From NCBI GenBank assembly GCA_004347685.1, contig SLTJ01000041.1:62001-126000 (forward strand): a DNA stretch of 64,000 bases, given 5' to 3'. The stretch is from Clostridia bacterium. GTDB taxonomy: Bacteria; Bacillota; DSM-521; Neomoorellales; SLTJ01. Below are positions 18,278 through 24,980 of this stretch, one piece after another. The position numbers and the translations under genes are program-made. Below the pieces are notes generated by a model. That model was given only the letters and a program-made list of their open reading frames with translations. It was not told the DNA's origin and did no database searches. Position 1 is the first letter of the stretch, and each line of letters begins with the position of its first letter.

Positions 18278-18949
18278 CTATTGGGCCTTTTTCTGCACGC
18301 GGGCCTTCAGGGCCGCCAGCTCAGCCTCCACATCAGGTTTCGCCAGTTCGGCGAGTTCCCGGTCCAGGTCAGTTTCCCCGGCCCGCATCTCCCCGGCCGC
18401 CTCGGCTTCGGCCTCGAGCTGCAGCACCTTCTCCTCCATCCGGTCAAAGCCCTCCCGGGCCGTGGCACTGCCAATGCCGCTGAAGGCCTCCTGGATCTTC
18501 TTCTGGGCCTTGGCCGCCTCGGCCCTGGCTACCAGGGTATCCCTCTTGGCCCTAAGTTTATCATACTCGCTCTTCATCTGGCGCAACTGGTCGCGCAGAG
18601 AATCAGCGCTGGCCCTGGCCTTAATCCACTGCGACTCGATATCCTTTACCTTGGTTTCATAGGTCTGTTTTTCTTCCAGGGCGCGGCGGGCGAGATCCTC
18701 CCGGTCGGACTCCAAAGCCTGGACGGCCTGCTGCTCACGCTTGGCAGTCATTTCCCGGGCCTCGTCCACCTGCTGCTTCAGCCTTTTCTCTAACGCGATC
18801 TGTTTGGCCACCCCGGTCTCGGCATCGGCGATATCTTCTTCCATGTCGCGCAGGTACTGATCCAACATCTTCACCGGGTCTTCGGCCTTGTCAAGCAAGG
18901 CGTTGATATTGGCCAGGCTGACGTCCCTGATCCTTTTGAACAAGCTCAC
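18278..18949 (-). CDS. pspA: Phage shock protein A / IM30 family (ESCRT-III-like) membrane-stress protein
   Basis: A 223-aa, almost wholly helical coiled-coil protein. The N-terminal amphipathic helix MSLFKRIRDVSLANINALL binds membrane; DPVKMLDQYLRDMEEDI is the PspA/IM30 signature; long Lys/Glu/Ala coiled coil follows, ending in a short helix (VEAELAALKARVQKK). PspA proteins assemble into rods or rings that stabilise stressed membranes. There is no PspF-type enhancer-binding protein nearby, so regulation differs from the E. coli system. It lies between DUF4178 and DUF4247, with 132 gene-free bases upstream that may hold an internal promoter. Confidence 0.94.
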   Translation of the reverse strand: MSLFKRIRDVSLANINALLDKAEDPVKMLDQYLRDMEEDIADAETGVAKQIALEKRLKQQVDEAREMTAKREQQAVQALESDREDLARRALEEKQTYETKVKDIESQWIKARASADSLRDQLRQMKSEYDKLRAKRDTLVARAEAAKAQKKIQEAFSGIGSATAREGFDRMEEKVLQLEAEAEAAGEMRAGETDLDRELAELAKPDVEAELAALKARVQKKAQ

Positions 18950-19081
18950 CAGTGAACCCCCTTATCTAGAAGTCGGAAGTTAGACTCCACAAAGCCAGTG
19001 GCTAGGATTCTCAGCCGGAGATAAGCGATAAACCACTAGCCCGGACTATACCCATATTGTTACCAGTTATACCCATAATAT

Positions 19082-19591
19082 CTAACTGCCGGCTATAATT
19101 TCCAGCTCGTAGGCCTCGATGGCCCGGCCCCAACTCACTTCAAAGTCGCCGTCCCACTCTTCCACGGAAATGCATTCTTCTTCAGCTTCATCCCAGAAGT
19201 CCCAGTAGTTAACCCACCGCCCGGGTGTCGCCCCCACCTCTCCTTCCACGATGACGATCTGAGCGTCACTGGCTTCGTCCAGGTAGTATGTCTTGCCGTT
19301 GTAGGAAATCTTGTTTCCCGGCCTGGAACTCATGGGCACGGGAATCACCTCAAACATGCCCAGCTCCAGCTCGTCGTCCTGCTCAATAGAAAGCCAGAGG
19401 TGCTTGTCGCCAGACTTCAGGTGATAGTCCTTCCACTTCCAGCCGGCGTCGTCATATACCAGGTACCCCACCACCAGGTAGTCCTCCAGGTTGTACGAGA
19501 CAATGTCGCCTACCTGGAGGTTATGGACGGTGCGCTTGATCACCGGCCGCTCCTTTTCCTTCCCGCGCCGCCAGAAATCAAATAGCGCCAA
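19082..19591 (-). CDS. DUF4178 domain protein
   Basis: A 169-aa soluble protein matching DUF4178: an early beta core (HNLQVGDIVSYNLEDYLVVG), a basic-aromatic stretch WKWKDYHLKSGDKHLWLSIE, then EQDDELELGMFEV and GKTYYLDEASDA, ending with a DFEVSWGRAIEAYELEII motif. No enzyme motif is seen. The family often neighbours PspA, DUF350 and spermidine-synthase-like genes. It is transcribed first in this cassette, on the minus strand. Function unknown; a binding domain with no transmembrane segment. Confidence 0.85.
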   Translation of the reverse strand: MALFDFWRRGKEKERPVIKRTVHNLQVGDIVSYNLEDYLVVGYLVYDDAGWKWKDYHLKSGDKHLWLSIEQDDELELGMFEVIPVPMSSRPGNKISYNGKTYYLDEASDAQIVIVEGEVGATPGRWVNYWDFWDEAEEECISVEEWDGDFEVSWGRAIEAYELEIIAGS

Positions 19592-19727
19592 CCTGAATGC
19601 CTCCCGCTATCGCCGGTACTCGCTGGGTTATTTCGGCAGCAGGGACCAAAATCCCTGCCAGGGCCACATAAGAATTTTCTCAGGTTGCCGCAAAGCCTCC
19701 CCTGCCCCCTGGAGAAGATGAGATACT

Positions 19728-19763
19728 GCTAAAACAAAAACGGCCGGCAGTAGGCCGGCTTTT
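19728..19763. terminator. Bidirectional terminator-like hairpin
   Basis: GCCGGC repeats at 19743-19748 and 19754-19759 form a stem with loop AGTAG. On the plus strand TTTT follows; on the minus strand the stem is followed by CGTTTTTGTTTT, a better U tract. It separates the PspA cassette from the AbrB/PIN operon and would block minus-strand read-through arriving from the right. Confidence 0.55.
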
Positions 19764-19785
19764 CATGTGTTTTACGTCTTTCCTA

Positions 19786-19814
19786 TTGCTTACCGTAAGA
19801 ATCCATGCTAACAT
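19786..19814 (+). promoter_or_regulatory. Promoter and putative operator of the AbrB/PIN operon
   Basis: TTGCTT and TAACAT are spaced by 17 bases, about 40 bases before the antitoxin ATG. The palindrome CTTACCGTAAG (19789-19799) overlaps the -35 box, and a related half-site, CTGTAAG, recurs nearer the gene. This fits autorepression by the AbrB/MazE-type antitoxin. Confidence 0.65.
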
Positions 19815-19853
19815 ATCACTGTAATCTAATCTACTGTAAGGGAGCGGCGCTAA

Positions 19854-20114
19854 ATGGAATACGTTTCTCCCACCCCCCGCGGGCAGGTGACCATCCCCAA
19901 ACGTATCCGGGACGCCCTGGGCCTCTCTCCAAAGACCAAGCTGCGGGTGTACGCCGAGGGTGACAGGGTGGTATTGGAACCGATTTCGCCCCTAGATCCC
20001 CTCATGGAATCCCTGGAAGCTGAAGCTAAGCAAAAGGGATACACCAGGGAAGACCTGGAGCGGGAAGTGGAGGCCGTCAGGGAGCATCTGGTCAAAAAAC
20101 TTTACGGAGAGTAA
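19854..20114 (+). CDS. AbrB/MazE/SpoVT-family antitoxin
   Basis: An 86-aa swapped-hairpin DNA-binding protein: TPRGQVTIPKRIRDALGLSP followed by KLRVYAEGDRVVLEPI is the AbrB signature. The C-terminal 35 residues (SLEAEAKQKGYTREDLEREV) form the acidic toxin-binding helix. It precedes a PIN toxin by three bases, so this is a second type II toxin-antitoxin pair, unrelated in fold on the antitoxin side to the one at 14.4 kb. Confidence 0.92.
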   Translation: MEYVSPTPRGQVTIPKRIRDALGLSPKTKLRVYAEGDRVVLEPISPLDPLMESLEAEAKQKGYTREDLEREVEAVREHLVKKLYGE

Positions 20115-20117
20115 CTT

Positions 20118-20528
20118 GTGCGCGTAATGTTGGATACCAACATCCTCATCTCGGGTATGGTGTTCATCGGGCCAGAGCGGCGCCTACTGGAACTCCTGAG
20201 AGAAGGGCATACCCTCTTGGTGAACGATTACCTTCTGGCCGAGGCTAGGGAAGTTCTGGCCCGCAAGTTTCCGGGCAAAGAACTGGTTCTTGACCAGATT
20301 CTTGAATCCTTGGCTATTAAAATGCTGCCACTGCCTCCGGCGGGAAAAGTGCGGGAGGCGGCACAGCGCCTCCGCGACCCGAAGGATGCTGTAGTCGTAG
20401 CTTCGGCGCTCGCCGCCTGCCCGGACATATTTGTGAGCGGGGATAAGGATCTTCACACTCCGGAAGTGCTGGCATTAGTACAGGTGTCTACTACCAGGGA
20501 GGCCCTGGCGCTACTGAAGAAGAAGTAA
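20118..20528 (+). CDS. PIN-domain toxin (VapC-like)
   Basis: A 136-aa PIN protein. The N-terminal MLDTNILISG supplies the first Asp; LLAEAREVLARKF carries the conserved Glu; RDPKDAVVVASA and FVSGDKDLHTPE supply the remaining acidic residues, so the metal site appears complete. The start is GTG with GGAGAG seven bases upstream. Its 3' end abuts the TnpB remnant. The partner antitoxin is the AbrB-type gene just upstream; RNA target unknown. Confidence 0.9.
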   Translation: MRVMLDTNILISGMVFIGPERRLLELLREGHTLLVNDYLLAEAREVLARKFPGKELVLDQILESLAIKMLPLPPAGKVREAAQRLRDPKDAVVVASALAACPDIFVSGDKDLHTPEVLALVQVSTTREALALLKKK

Positions 20529-20529
20529 G

Positions 20530-20848
20530 TCCCTCACCTACGGCGGCCTGAACTCCCGTTACGTGGATGATGCCATACTCAAGGCTAAAGAGGTTATCGA
20601 GTCCCAACAAGAATTGCTGATTCTGGAGATCGAGGAGACCGAAACAAAATTGGCCCGGGCGAAGAAGAAACTGGGTTGGCCGGAAAGTAATTGAAGCCGT
20701 CATGCGGGAAGCTTTCAGGGAGGGGGTAGGCGTAAAGCCCGTCTGGCCGGCGCACACCTCCACCACCGGTTACTGGAAGTACATGGAGCGTTACGCCATC
20801 ACCATCCACCAGGCCGCCAGTTTGGTTATCGCCCGGGTTTCCCGTTAG
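20530..20848 (+). pseudogene. Degraded TnpB (IS200/IS605-type OrfB) transposon nuclease remnant
   Basis: Two open fragments in the same strand remain. The first (20530-20694) encodes YGGLNSRYVDDAILKAKEVI and a basic tail LARAKKKLGWPE ending in a stop; the second (20702-20848) encodes HTSTTGYWKYMERYAITIHQ then AASLVIARVSR. These resemble, respectively, the N-terminal region and the extreme C-terminus (HQAAALVIARR-type) of some TnpB proteins of thermophilic Firmicutes. The RuvC and zinc-finger core is missing, so a large internal deletion is implied. The assignment rests on remembered family patterns and is moderately sure. Confidence 0.6.
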
Positions 20849-21053
20849 TCCGTGTCTTGTGCCCGTTAAGCGCCGTACTCCCGTCCGGGTCGGGTACCCA
20901 CCGCAGGTGGGTGGTCCCGGGGTCGAGGTCTCCCTGTCGCATTGTCCACTCCCAGGGGTGGGCGAATCCAATCCGAAAGGAGCGAGAACCTGGTCATGGG
21001 GAGGCCGGCTATATTGATTAAAACAGTTAGCTTTTTTGAACCAGGACGGGGAA
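20849..21053 (+). other. Hairpin-bearing region beyond the TnpB remnant (possible transposon right end or reRNA relic)
   Basis: No gene. Two hairpins are seen: ACCCACC GCA GGTGGGT (20896-20912, perfect seven-pair stem) and a CCAC/GTGG stem around 20946-20961. TnpB elements carry a guide RNA (reRNA) overlapping the tnpB 3' end and the transposon right end, so this could be its relic; it could equally be ordinary leader sequence of the following gene. No tnpA gene is visible. Confidence 0.3.
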
Positions 21054-22358
21054 ATGTTTGAACCGGCTATCACCAGGGTAAAGGATTGGGGGGACGGTTC
21101 CCTGTATCTAATTGATTTGCCGCAGGAACTGCGGGGGTACCACCACTTTATTTCTTCCTGGGCCATTAAGACCGAAACCGGCAACCTGCTGGTTGACGTA
21201 GGTCCGGCGGCCACAATCCCGTTGCTGCGCCAGGCCCTGAAAGACCTGGAGATTAACCGGGTGGACTATGTTCTCCTCACCCACATCCACATTGACCATG
21301 CCGGCGGGACCGGCCTCTTGCTCGAAACTTTTCCCCAGGCCAGGGTGGTGTGCCACCCTCCCAGCCAGAGGCACCTGCTGGATCCAGCCCGGCTCTGGCA
21401 AGGGAGCCTGGAGGTGCTGGGGGAGGTAGCGGTAAAATATGGGCCGATCAACCCGGTACCGGACGGTAGGCTGGCCGAAACCGCACCGGATGTAAAGGTT
21501 ATCTCCGCGCCGGGGCATGCCCCACACCACCTGGCCTTCCTTTACCGGGACTGCCTGTTTGCCGGTGAGGCCGGCGGCGTCTATTTTGATGTTGGGGAGG
21601 TCTACCTGCGCCCGGCTACCCCGCCCACATTTCTCCTGCCGGTGGCCATGGCTACCCTGGACCGGCTCCTCGCCTTTAATCTGGAGGGCTGCACGATATG
21701 TTACGGCCATTACGGCTGGGCATCGTCTGCGGCCAGGATGCTCGAGCGGCACCGCGGTCAGTTGCTGCTCTGGGACGAAGTGATCCCCCGGGTGGCCGGG
21801 AAAAGACCGGGAAGGAGTGACGGTGATAAGGAGCTGATTTCTGCGGTCTGGAAAGAACTGGAGGGTAGCGACGAACTTTTTGCTCGCTTTTATCTTCTCC
21901 CGGCCGACATCCAGGAACGGGAAAGGTACTTTATCACCAACAGCATCAAGGGTTTCCTGGGTTACCTCTTATCTGGCCCGGGCGATCAAGGGGCTAATGG
22001 CCCAGGTCACAACCAGGAGTATGAAGGCCGGAACCCAGGCCTGGGCCAGGAGCAGCGGCCAGGCGGTGGATACCTGTCCGGCAGCGGCCCGCAGACCCAC
22101 TGGCATGGCTCCCAAGGGGAGAAAGCGGCTGAAGGAAGCCATAAAGCTGCCCTCTGGCCAAGGGGAAAAGAGCCCGGCCAGGGCCAGCAGGGGGAACAGC
22201 ACCAGAACTGCGTACAGGTGCACCTGCACCCCGGAATCGGCCAGGCCGCCCAGGAACACCCCCAGCAGGTTGGCGGCCAGGAGGGAGAGCAGGCCCAGCA
22301 GCAAGAGGAAAGCAAAAGGGACAGGCCCGCCCTCATTCACGGCCGCGAACATCACTAA
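21054..22358 (+). CDS. Metallo-beta-lactamase-fold hydrolase with abnormal C-terminal read-through
   Basis: The first 305 or so residues form an MBL-fold enzyme: THIHIDHAGG (metal ligands HxHxDH), SAPGHAPHH, and CYGHYGWA supply the metal site. Substrate unknown; hydrolase or thioesterase families share this fold. The start is ATG 21054 with AGGACGGGG before it. The homologous part ends near SIKGFLGYL (about 21968). The frame then runs on for about 125 codons of Gly/Gln/His-rich sequence directly antisense to the ABC permease, codon boundaries in register, which looks like shadow translation after loss of a stop codon. The true protein may still be longer than relatives. Confidence 0.85.
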   Translation: MFEPAITRVKDWGDGSLYLIDLPQELRGYHHFISSWAIKTETGNLLVDVGPAATIPLLRQALKDLEINRVDYVLLTHIHIDHAGGTGLLLETFPQARVVCHPPSQRHLLDPARLWQGSLEVLGEVAVKYGPINPVPDGRLAETAPDVKVISAPGHAPHHLAFLYRDCLFAGEAGGVYFDVGEVYLRPATPPTFLLPVAMATLDRLLAFNLEGCTICYGHYGWASSAARMLERHRGQLLLWDEVIPRVAGKRPGRSDGDKELISAVWKELEGSDELFARFYLLPADIQERERYFITNSIKGFLGYLLSGPGDQGANGPGHNQEYEGRNPGLGQEQRPGGGYLSGSGPQTHWHGSQGEKAAEGSHKAALWPRGKEPGQGQQGEQHQNCVQVHLHPGIGQAAQEHPQQVGGQEGEQAQQQEESKRDRPALIHGREHH

Positions 22359-22676
22359 TACAGGCAACACCTGGAGCAGCCCGAGAAGGGTGCGGACGAG
22401 GGCGGGTTCCAGGATGCAGCGGCGGGGAGAGCGTGGCGTGAGGAACAGCCTGGCCAGCGCGCCCTGCTGCCGGTCCTGGGCCAGGCTGGCTCCGCTCCCG
22501 AAGACGCCGGTAAAAGCGACCAGCAGTGTGATTACGGTCGCCGTCACCCCGGGCGGGGTCGTGCCCAGGAGCATGTGGGCGGTCAGGGCCCCGGGGTACA
22601 CCAGCTTCAGGGCCAAGCTGCGCCGGTCCCGGGTGATTTCAAGGAGTTCCTTCTGCCACATACTGGTTGGCAACAT
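21969..22676 (-). CDS. ABC-2 / CcmB-like transporter permease
   Basis: About 235 aa with six hydrophobic helices. After a short cytoplasmic start (MWQKELLEITRDRRSLALKL), helices include VTATVITLLVAFTGVFGSGA, FLLLLGLLSLLAANLLGVFL and WPLLLAQAWVPAFILLVVTW; LAQDRQQGALARLFLTP lies in a loop typical of ABC-2 and heme-exporter-type CcmB permeases. It overlaps the upstream ATPase gene slightly, so the two form one transporter. The start is ATG 22676 or ATG 22661. The cargo is unknown; no cytochrome c maturation genes lie nearby, so a heme role is not supported. Confidence 0.85.
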   Translation of the reverse strand: MLPTSMWQKELLEITRDRRSLALKLVYPGALTAHMLLGTTPPGVTATVITLLVAFTGVFGSGASLAQDRQQGALARLFLTPRSPRRCILEPALVRTLLGLLQVLPVLVMFAAVNEGGPVPFAFLLLLGLLSLLAANLLGVFLGGLADSGVQVHLYAVLVLFPLLALAGLFSPWPEGSFMASFSRFLPLGAMPVGLRAAAGQVSTAWPLLLAQAWVPAFILLVVTWAISPLIARAR

Positions 22677-23613
22677 CTCGGGGCATCTCCTCTCCGGTGA
22701 GTTGCAGGAAGACATCTCCCAGGTGGGGCTCGGCTACCTGAAGGGACAGGAGGCGCCCGCCTGCCTCACCCACGGCTTCCACTACTCGTGCCAGGAGGCC
22801 GTCGTGCGGGACGGCCCATATCTGCAGTTTGTCTTCCACCTGGGCCACCTGCTCTACCCCGCTTACTTGTAGCAGATAGGCGGCCACCCGGGATACCCGG
22901 CCAGCCAGGGCGATCTGTACCCGCACCCTGGCCCGCAGGGGAGCGAGCAGGGCCTCGGGCGAGCCCTGAGCCACCAGGCGCCCGCGGCTGAGGAAGACAA
23001 CCCGGTCGCAGACCGTTTCTGCCTCCCGGACATCATTGGTGGCCACCATTACCGTCACCCCGTTTTCCCGCGCCAGTTGTCGCAGCTGCTGCCACAGCTT
23101 GACCTGGGCCGGGTAGTCCAGGCCCGGGGACGGCTCATCCAGGAGGAGCACCGGCGGCCGGTGCACCAGGGCTTCAATGAGGCTGAGCTTTCGCCGCATG
23201 CCGTAGGAGTAGCCGCGAACCAGGTCGCAGGCTTCAGCCTCGAGCTGGGCCCATTCAAACAGGGCCTTGAGGCGCAACATTATCTCCTCCCGGGGCAGGC
23301 CGAAGCTCGCGGCCCAGAGCCAGGCGTTTTCGCAGCCAGTAAGATGGTCGAAATGGGCGTCCGGCTGCAACACTACCCCCAGGAGCTGGCGCAACCGGGC
23401 CTCGTTACCGGATGCTACACCCAGGATCCGGTACCGCCCCCGGGTGGGGCGGTACCAGGTGGCCAGGACCTTCAAGAGGGTGGATTTACCGGAGCCGTTC
23501 GGCCCCAAAAGCCCTACTATCTCTCCCCTGGCCACCCGGAGATCTATTCCACCGATGCCCGGGTGGCGGCCATAGTCGTAGGTTAGGTTTTCAATTTCTA
23601 TGGCAAGATCCAT
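22639..23613 (-). CDS. ABC transporter ATP-binding protein
   Basis: A 324-aa ATPase with Walker A GLLGPNGSGKSTLLKVL, a Q-loop at VVLQ, the signature region YSYGMRRKLSLIEAL (SYGMRRK in place of LSGGQ), Walker B VLLLDEPSPGLD and a switch His replaced by an MVATND segment. The last 95 residues form an extra domain common in drug and Na+ exporters of the CcmA/NatA type. It precedes and overlaps its permease. An export role is likely; substrate not deducible. Confidence 0.9.
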   Translation of the reverse strand: MDLAIEIENLTYDYGRHPGIGGIDLRVARGEIVGLLGPNGSGKSTLLKVLATWYRPTRGRYRILGVASGNEARLRQLLGVVLQPDAHFDHLTGCENAWLWAASFGLPREEIMLRLKALFEWAQLEAEACDLVRGYSYGMRRKLSLIEALVHRPPVLLLDEPSPGLDYPAQVKLWQQLRQLARENGVTVMVATNDVREAETVCDRVVFLSRGRLVAQGSPEALLAPLRARVRVQIALAGRVSRVAAYLLQVSGVEQVAQVEDKLQIWAVPHDGLLARVVEAVGEAGGRLLSLQVAEPHLGDVFLQLTGEEMPRDVANQYVAEGTP

Positions 23614-23625
23614 GGGGACAGCCCT

Positions 23626-23823
23626 TTAAATAAAGTTAAACTGGGTATGTTTGGTCACCAGCACCGGGCCGGCGGGGACGGTTTCAGCTACCTCATAGAC
23701 CAGAACACTGTCTCCCGGCGCCAGCATCTTGCCCTGGGCCTGGGCCACGGCAATGTGGCGGTGGAAATCAGGCGCTAGCTTTTTCAGCTTCCGCAACACC
23801 ACTATCTTGGCTTGAGCTGGCAT
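23626..23823 (-). CDS. Small conserved-looking hypothetical protein (65 aa)
   Basis: The translation begins MPAQAKIVVLRKLKKLAPDF and ends GPVLVTKHTQFNFI; a KMLAPGDSVLVYEVAET stretch suggests a small beta-barrel. I do not recognise a family. Its coding start lies inside the 3' end of the preceding stress-protein gene (55-base overlap), where a perfect GGAGGTG site occurs ahead of ATG 23823; such a site within a coding region argues the gene is real. It ends 12 bases before the ABC ATPase gene. Confidence 0.6.
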   Translation of the reverse strand: MPAQAKIVVLRKLKKLAPDFHRHIAVAQAQGKMLAPGDSVLVYEVAETVPAGPVLVTKHTQFNFI

Positions 23824-24823
23824 GGCCGGCATCACCTCCAGCACATATAAGGACGTTGGTCGGGGCCAGGCGATAAATGTTTTCCGCGTTGCTGCCGATC
23901 TCGGCCCCGGGAGTGAAATGCAGGCCGTACCGGCCCATCACTACCAGGGCGGGCCTGGTCTGCTCCACGTGCTCGAGGAAGGTGGCGAAGATTTTACCGC
24001 TGAGGATTTTCGTATGGAGATCCACCCCGTGCTGAGCGGCCAGAGCCCGGGCCTGCCGCAGGTAACCCTCCCCCACCTTGCTCAGGCCCATGTTGATAAT
24101 CTCGTCGTGGAGTTTCTGCTGTTCCTGGAACCTGAAGACGGACGCTGCTTCGGGGGACAAAACCTCAGCCAGGCGGCTGAAGGCCACGTCGTGGAAAAAG
24201 GGGTCGTAGACGTAAATGGCCTCTACCTGAGAGTTATAGGCCCGGGCCAGGAACAAGGCCTTTTTAAGCGCCTGGAACGAGTAGTCGCTGCCGTCAATAC
24301 CTGCCAGGATCCGGCCCCCCTCCATGCCGTCTACATGGCGCACCACCAGAACGTCCTTTCTCATCCGCCGTACCGCGCGCTCGCAGACACTGCCCACCGG
24401 CGCCTGCTCGAACTTGCCCAAACCGCGGGCCCCAAGCACCACTAGGTCATACCCGTTGCGGTTGGCTTCGGCGGCTATTTCATGGAAATGTTTCCCCTCC
24501 ACTACTTTGCTGCTCGACTGCACTCCGGCTTCTGACGTGCGGCGAGAAAAGTCCTCGAGATAGGAATGAGAGATGAGTTCCAAGCCGTGCCGGATCAAGC
24601 CATCATGAATGCGCCGCTGCCGGGCTAGTTCTGCCGGCTCTTGGTAATTGGCCGGCAGGCCCGCCTCCATGCGCTGGAACGCCCGGTCGTGGAGGCTGGC
24701 GGCGTAGACGTGCATGCCGACTATCTCACGGCAGGAGGTCTTCCTGCCGATGTCAATGGCAACCTGGACGCACAAGGGGGCCCAGTCTGAATTGTCCAGG
24801 GGCAGGAGAATGTGACTGTACAC
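23768..24823 (-). CDS. Tandem universal stress protein (two UspA domains)
   Basis: A 351-aa protein with two UspA folds. The first starts with YSHILLPLDNSDWAPLCVQV and ends near DLVVLGARGLGKFEQAPVGS and RKDVLVVR; the second starts GGRILAGIDGSDYSFQALKK and contains ALVVMGRYGLH, then PTNVLICAGG. The Gly-rich ATP-binding motif (GxxGxG-like) is present in domain one and weaker in domain two. The start is GTG 24823 with GGAGGTGAG upstream. It follows the CydA-like gene by 157 bases, so a stress-response link to that enzyme is possible. The last 25 residues exceed the domain and overlap the next gene. Confidence 0.92.
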   Translation of the reverse strand: MYSHILLPLDNSDWAPLCVQVAIDIGRKTSCREIVGMHVYAASLHDRAFQRMEAGLPANYQEPAELARQRRIHDGLIRHGLELISHSYLEDFSRRTSEAGVQSSSKVVEGKHFHEIAAEANRNGYDLVVLGARGLGKFEQAPVGSVCERAVRRMRKDVLVVRHVDGMEGGRILAGIDGSDYSFQALKKALFLARAYNSQVEAIYVYDPFFHDVAFSRLAEVLSPEAASVFRFQEQQKLHDEIINMGLSKVGEGYLRQARALAAQHGVDLHTKILSGKIFATFLEHVEQTRPALVVMGRYGLHFTPGAEIGSNAENIYRLAPTNVLICAGGDAGHASSSQDSGVAEAEKASA

Positions 24824-24980
24824 TTATCTCACCTCCACAATACCTGGGATCTCCTCAGTTGCTCCTCCCTGGGCCGGGAGCAGGAGTGCCAGGCCATCCC
24901 GGCCCCGGTAACTGGTAATCTAGGTTGCACCGGCCGTGCAGATTTCCCAGGGGGGCACAAACGTTGCTGCTGAAATAGAG

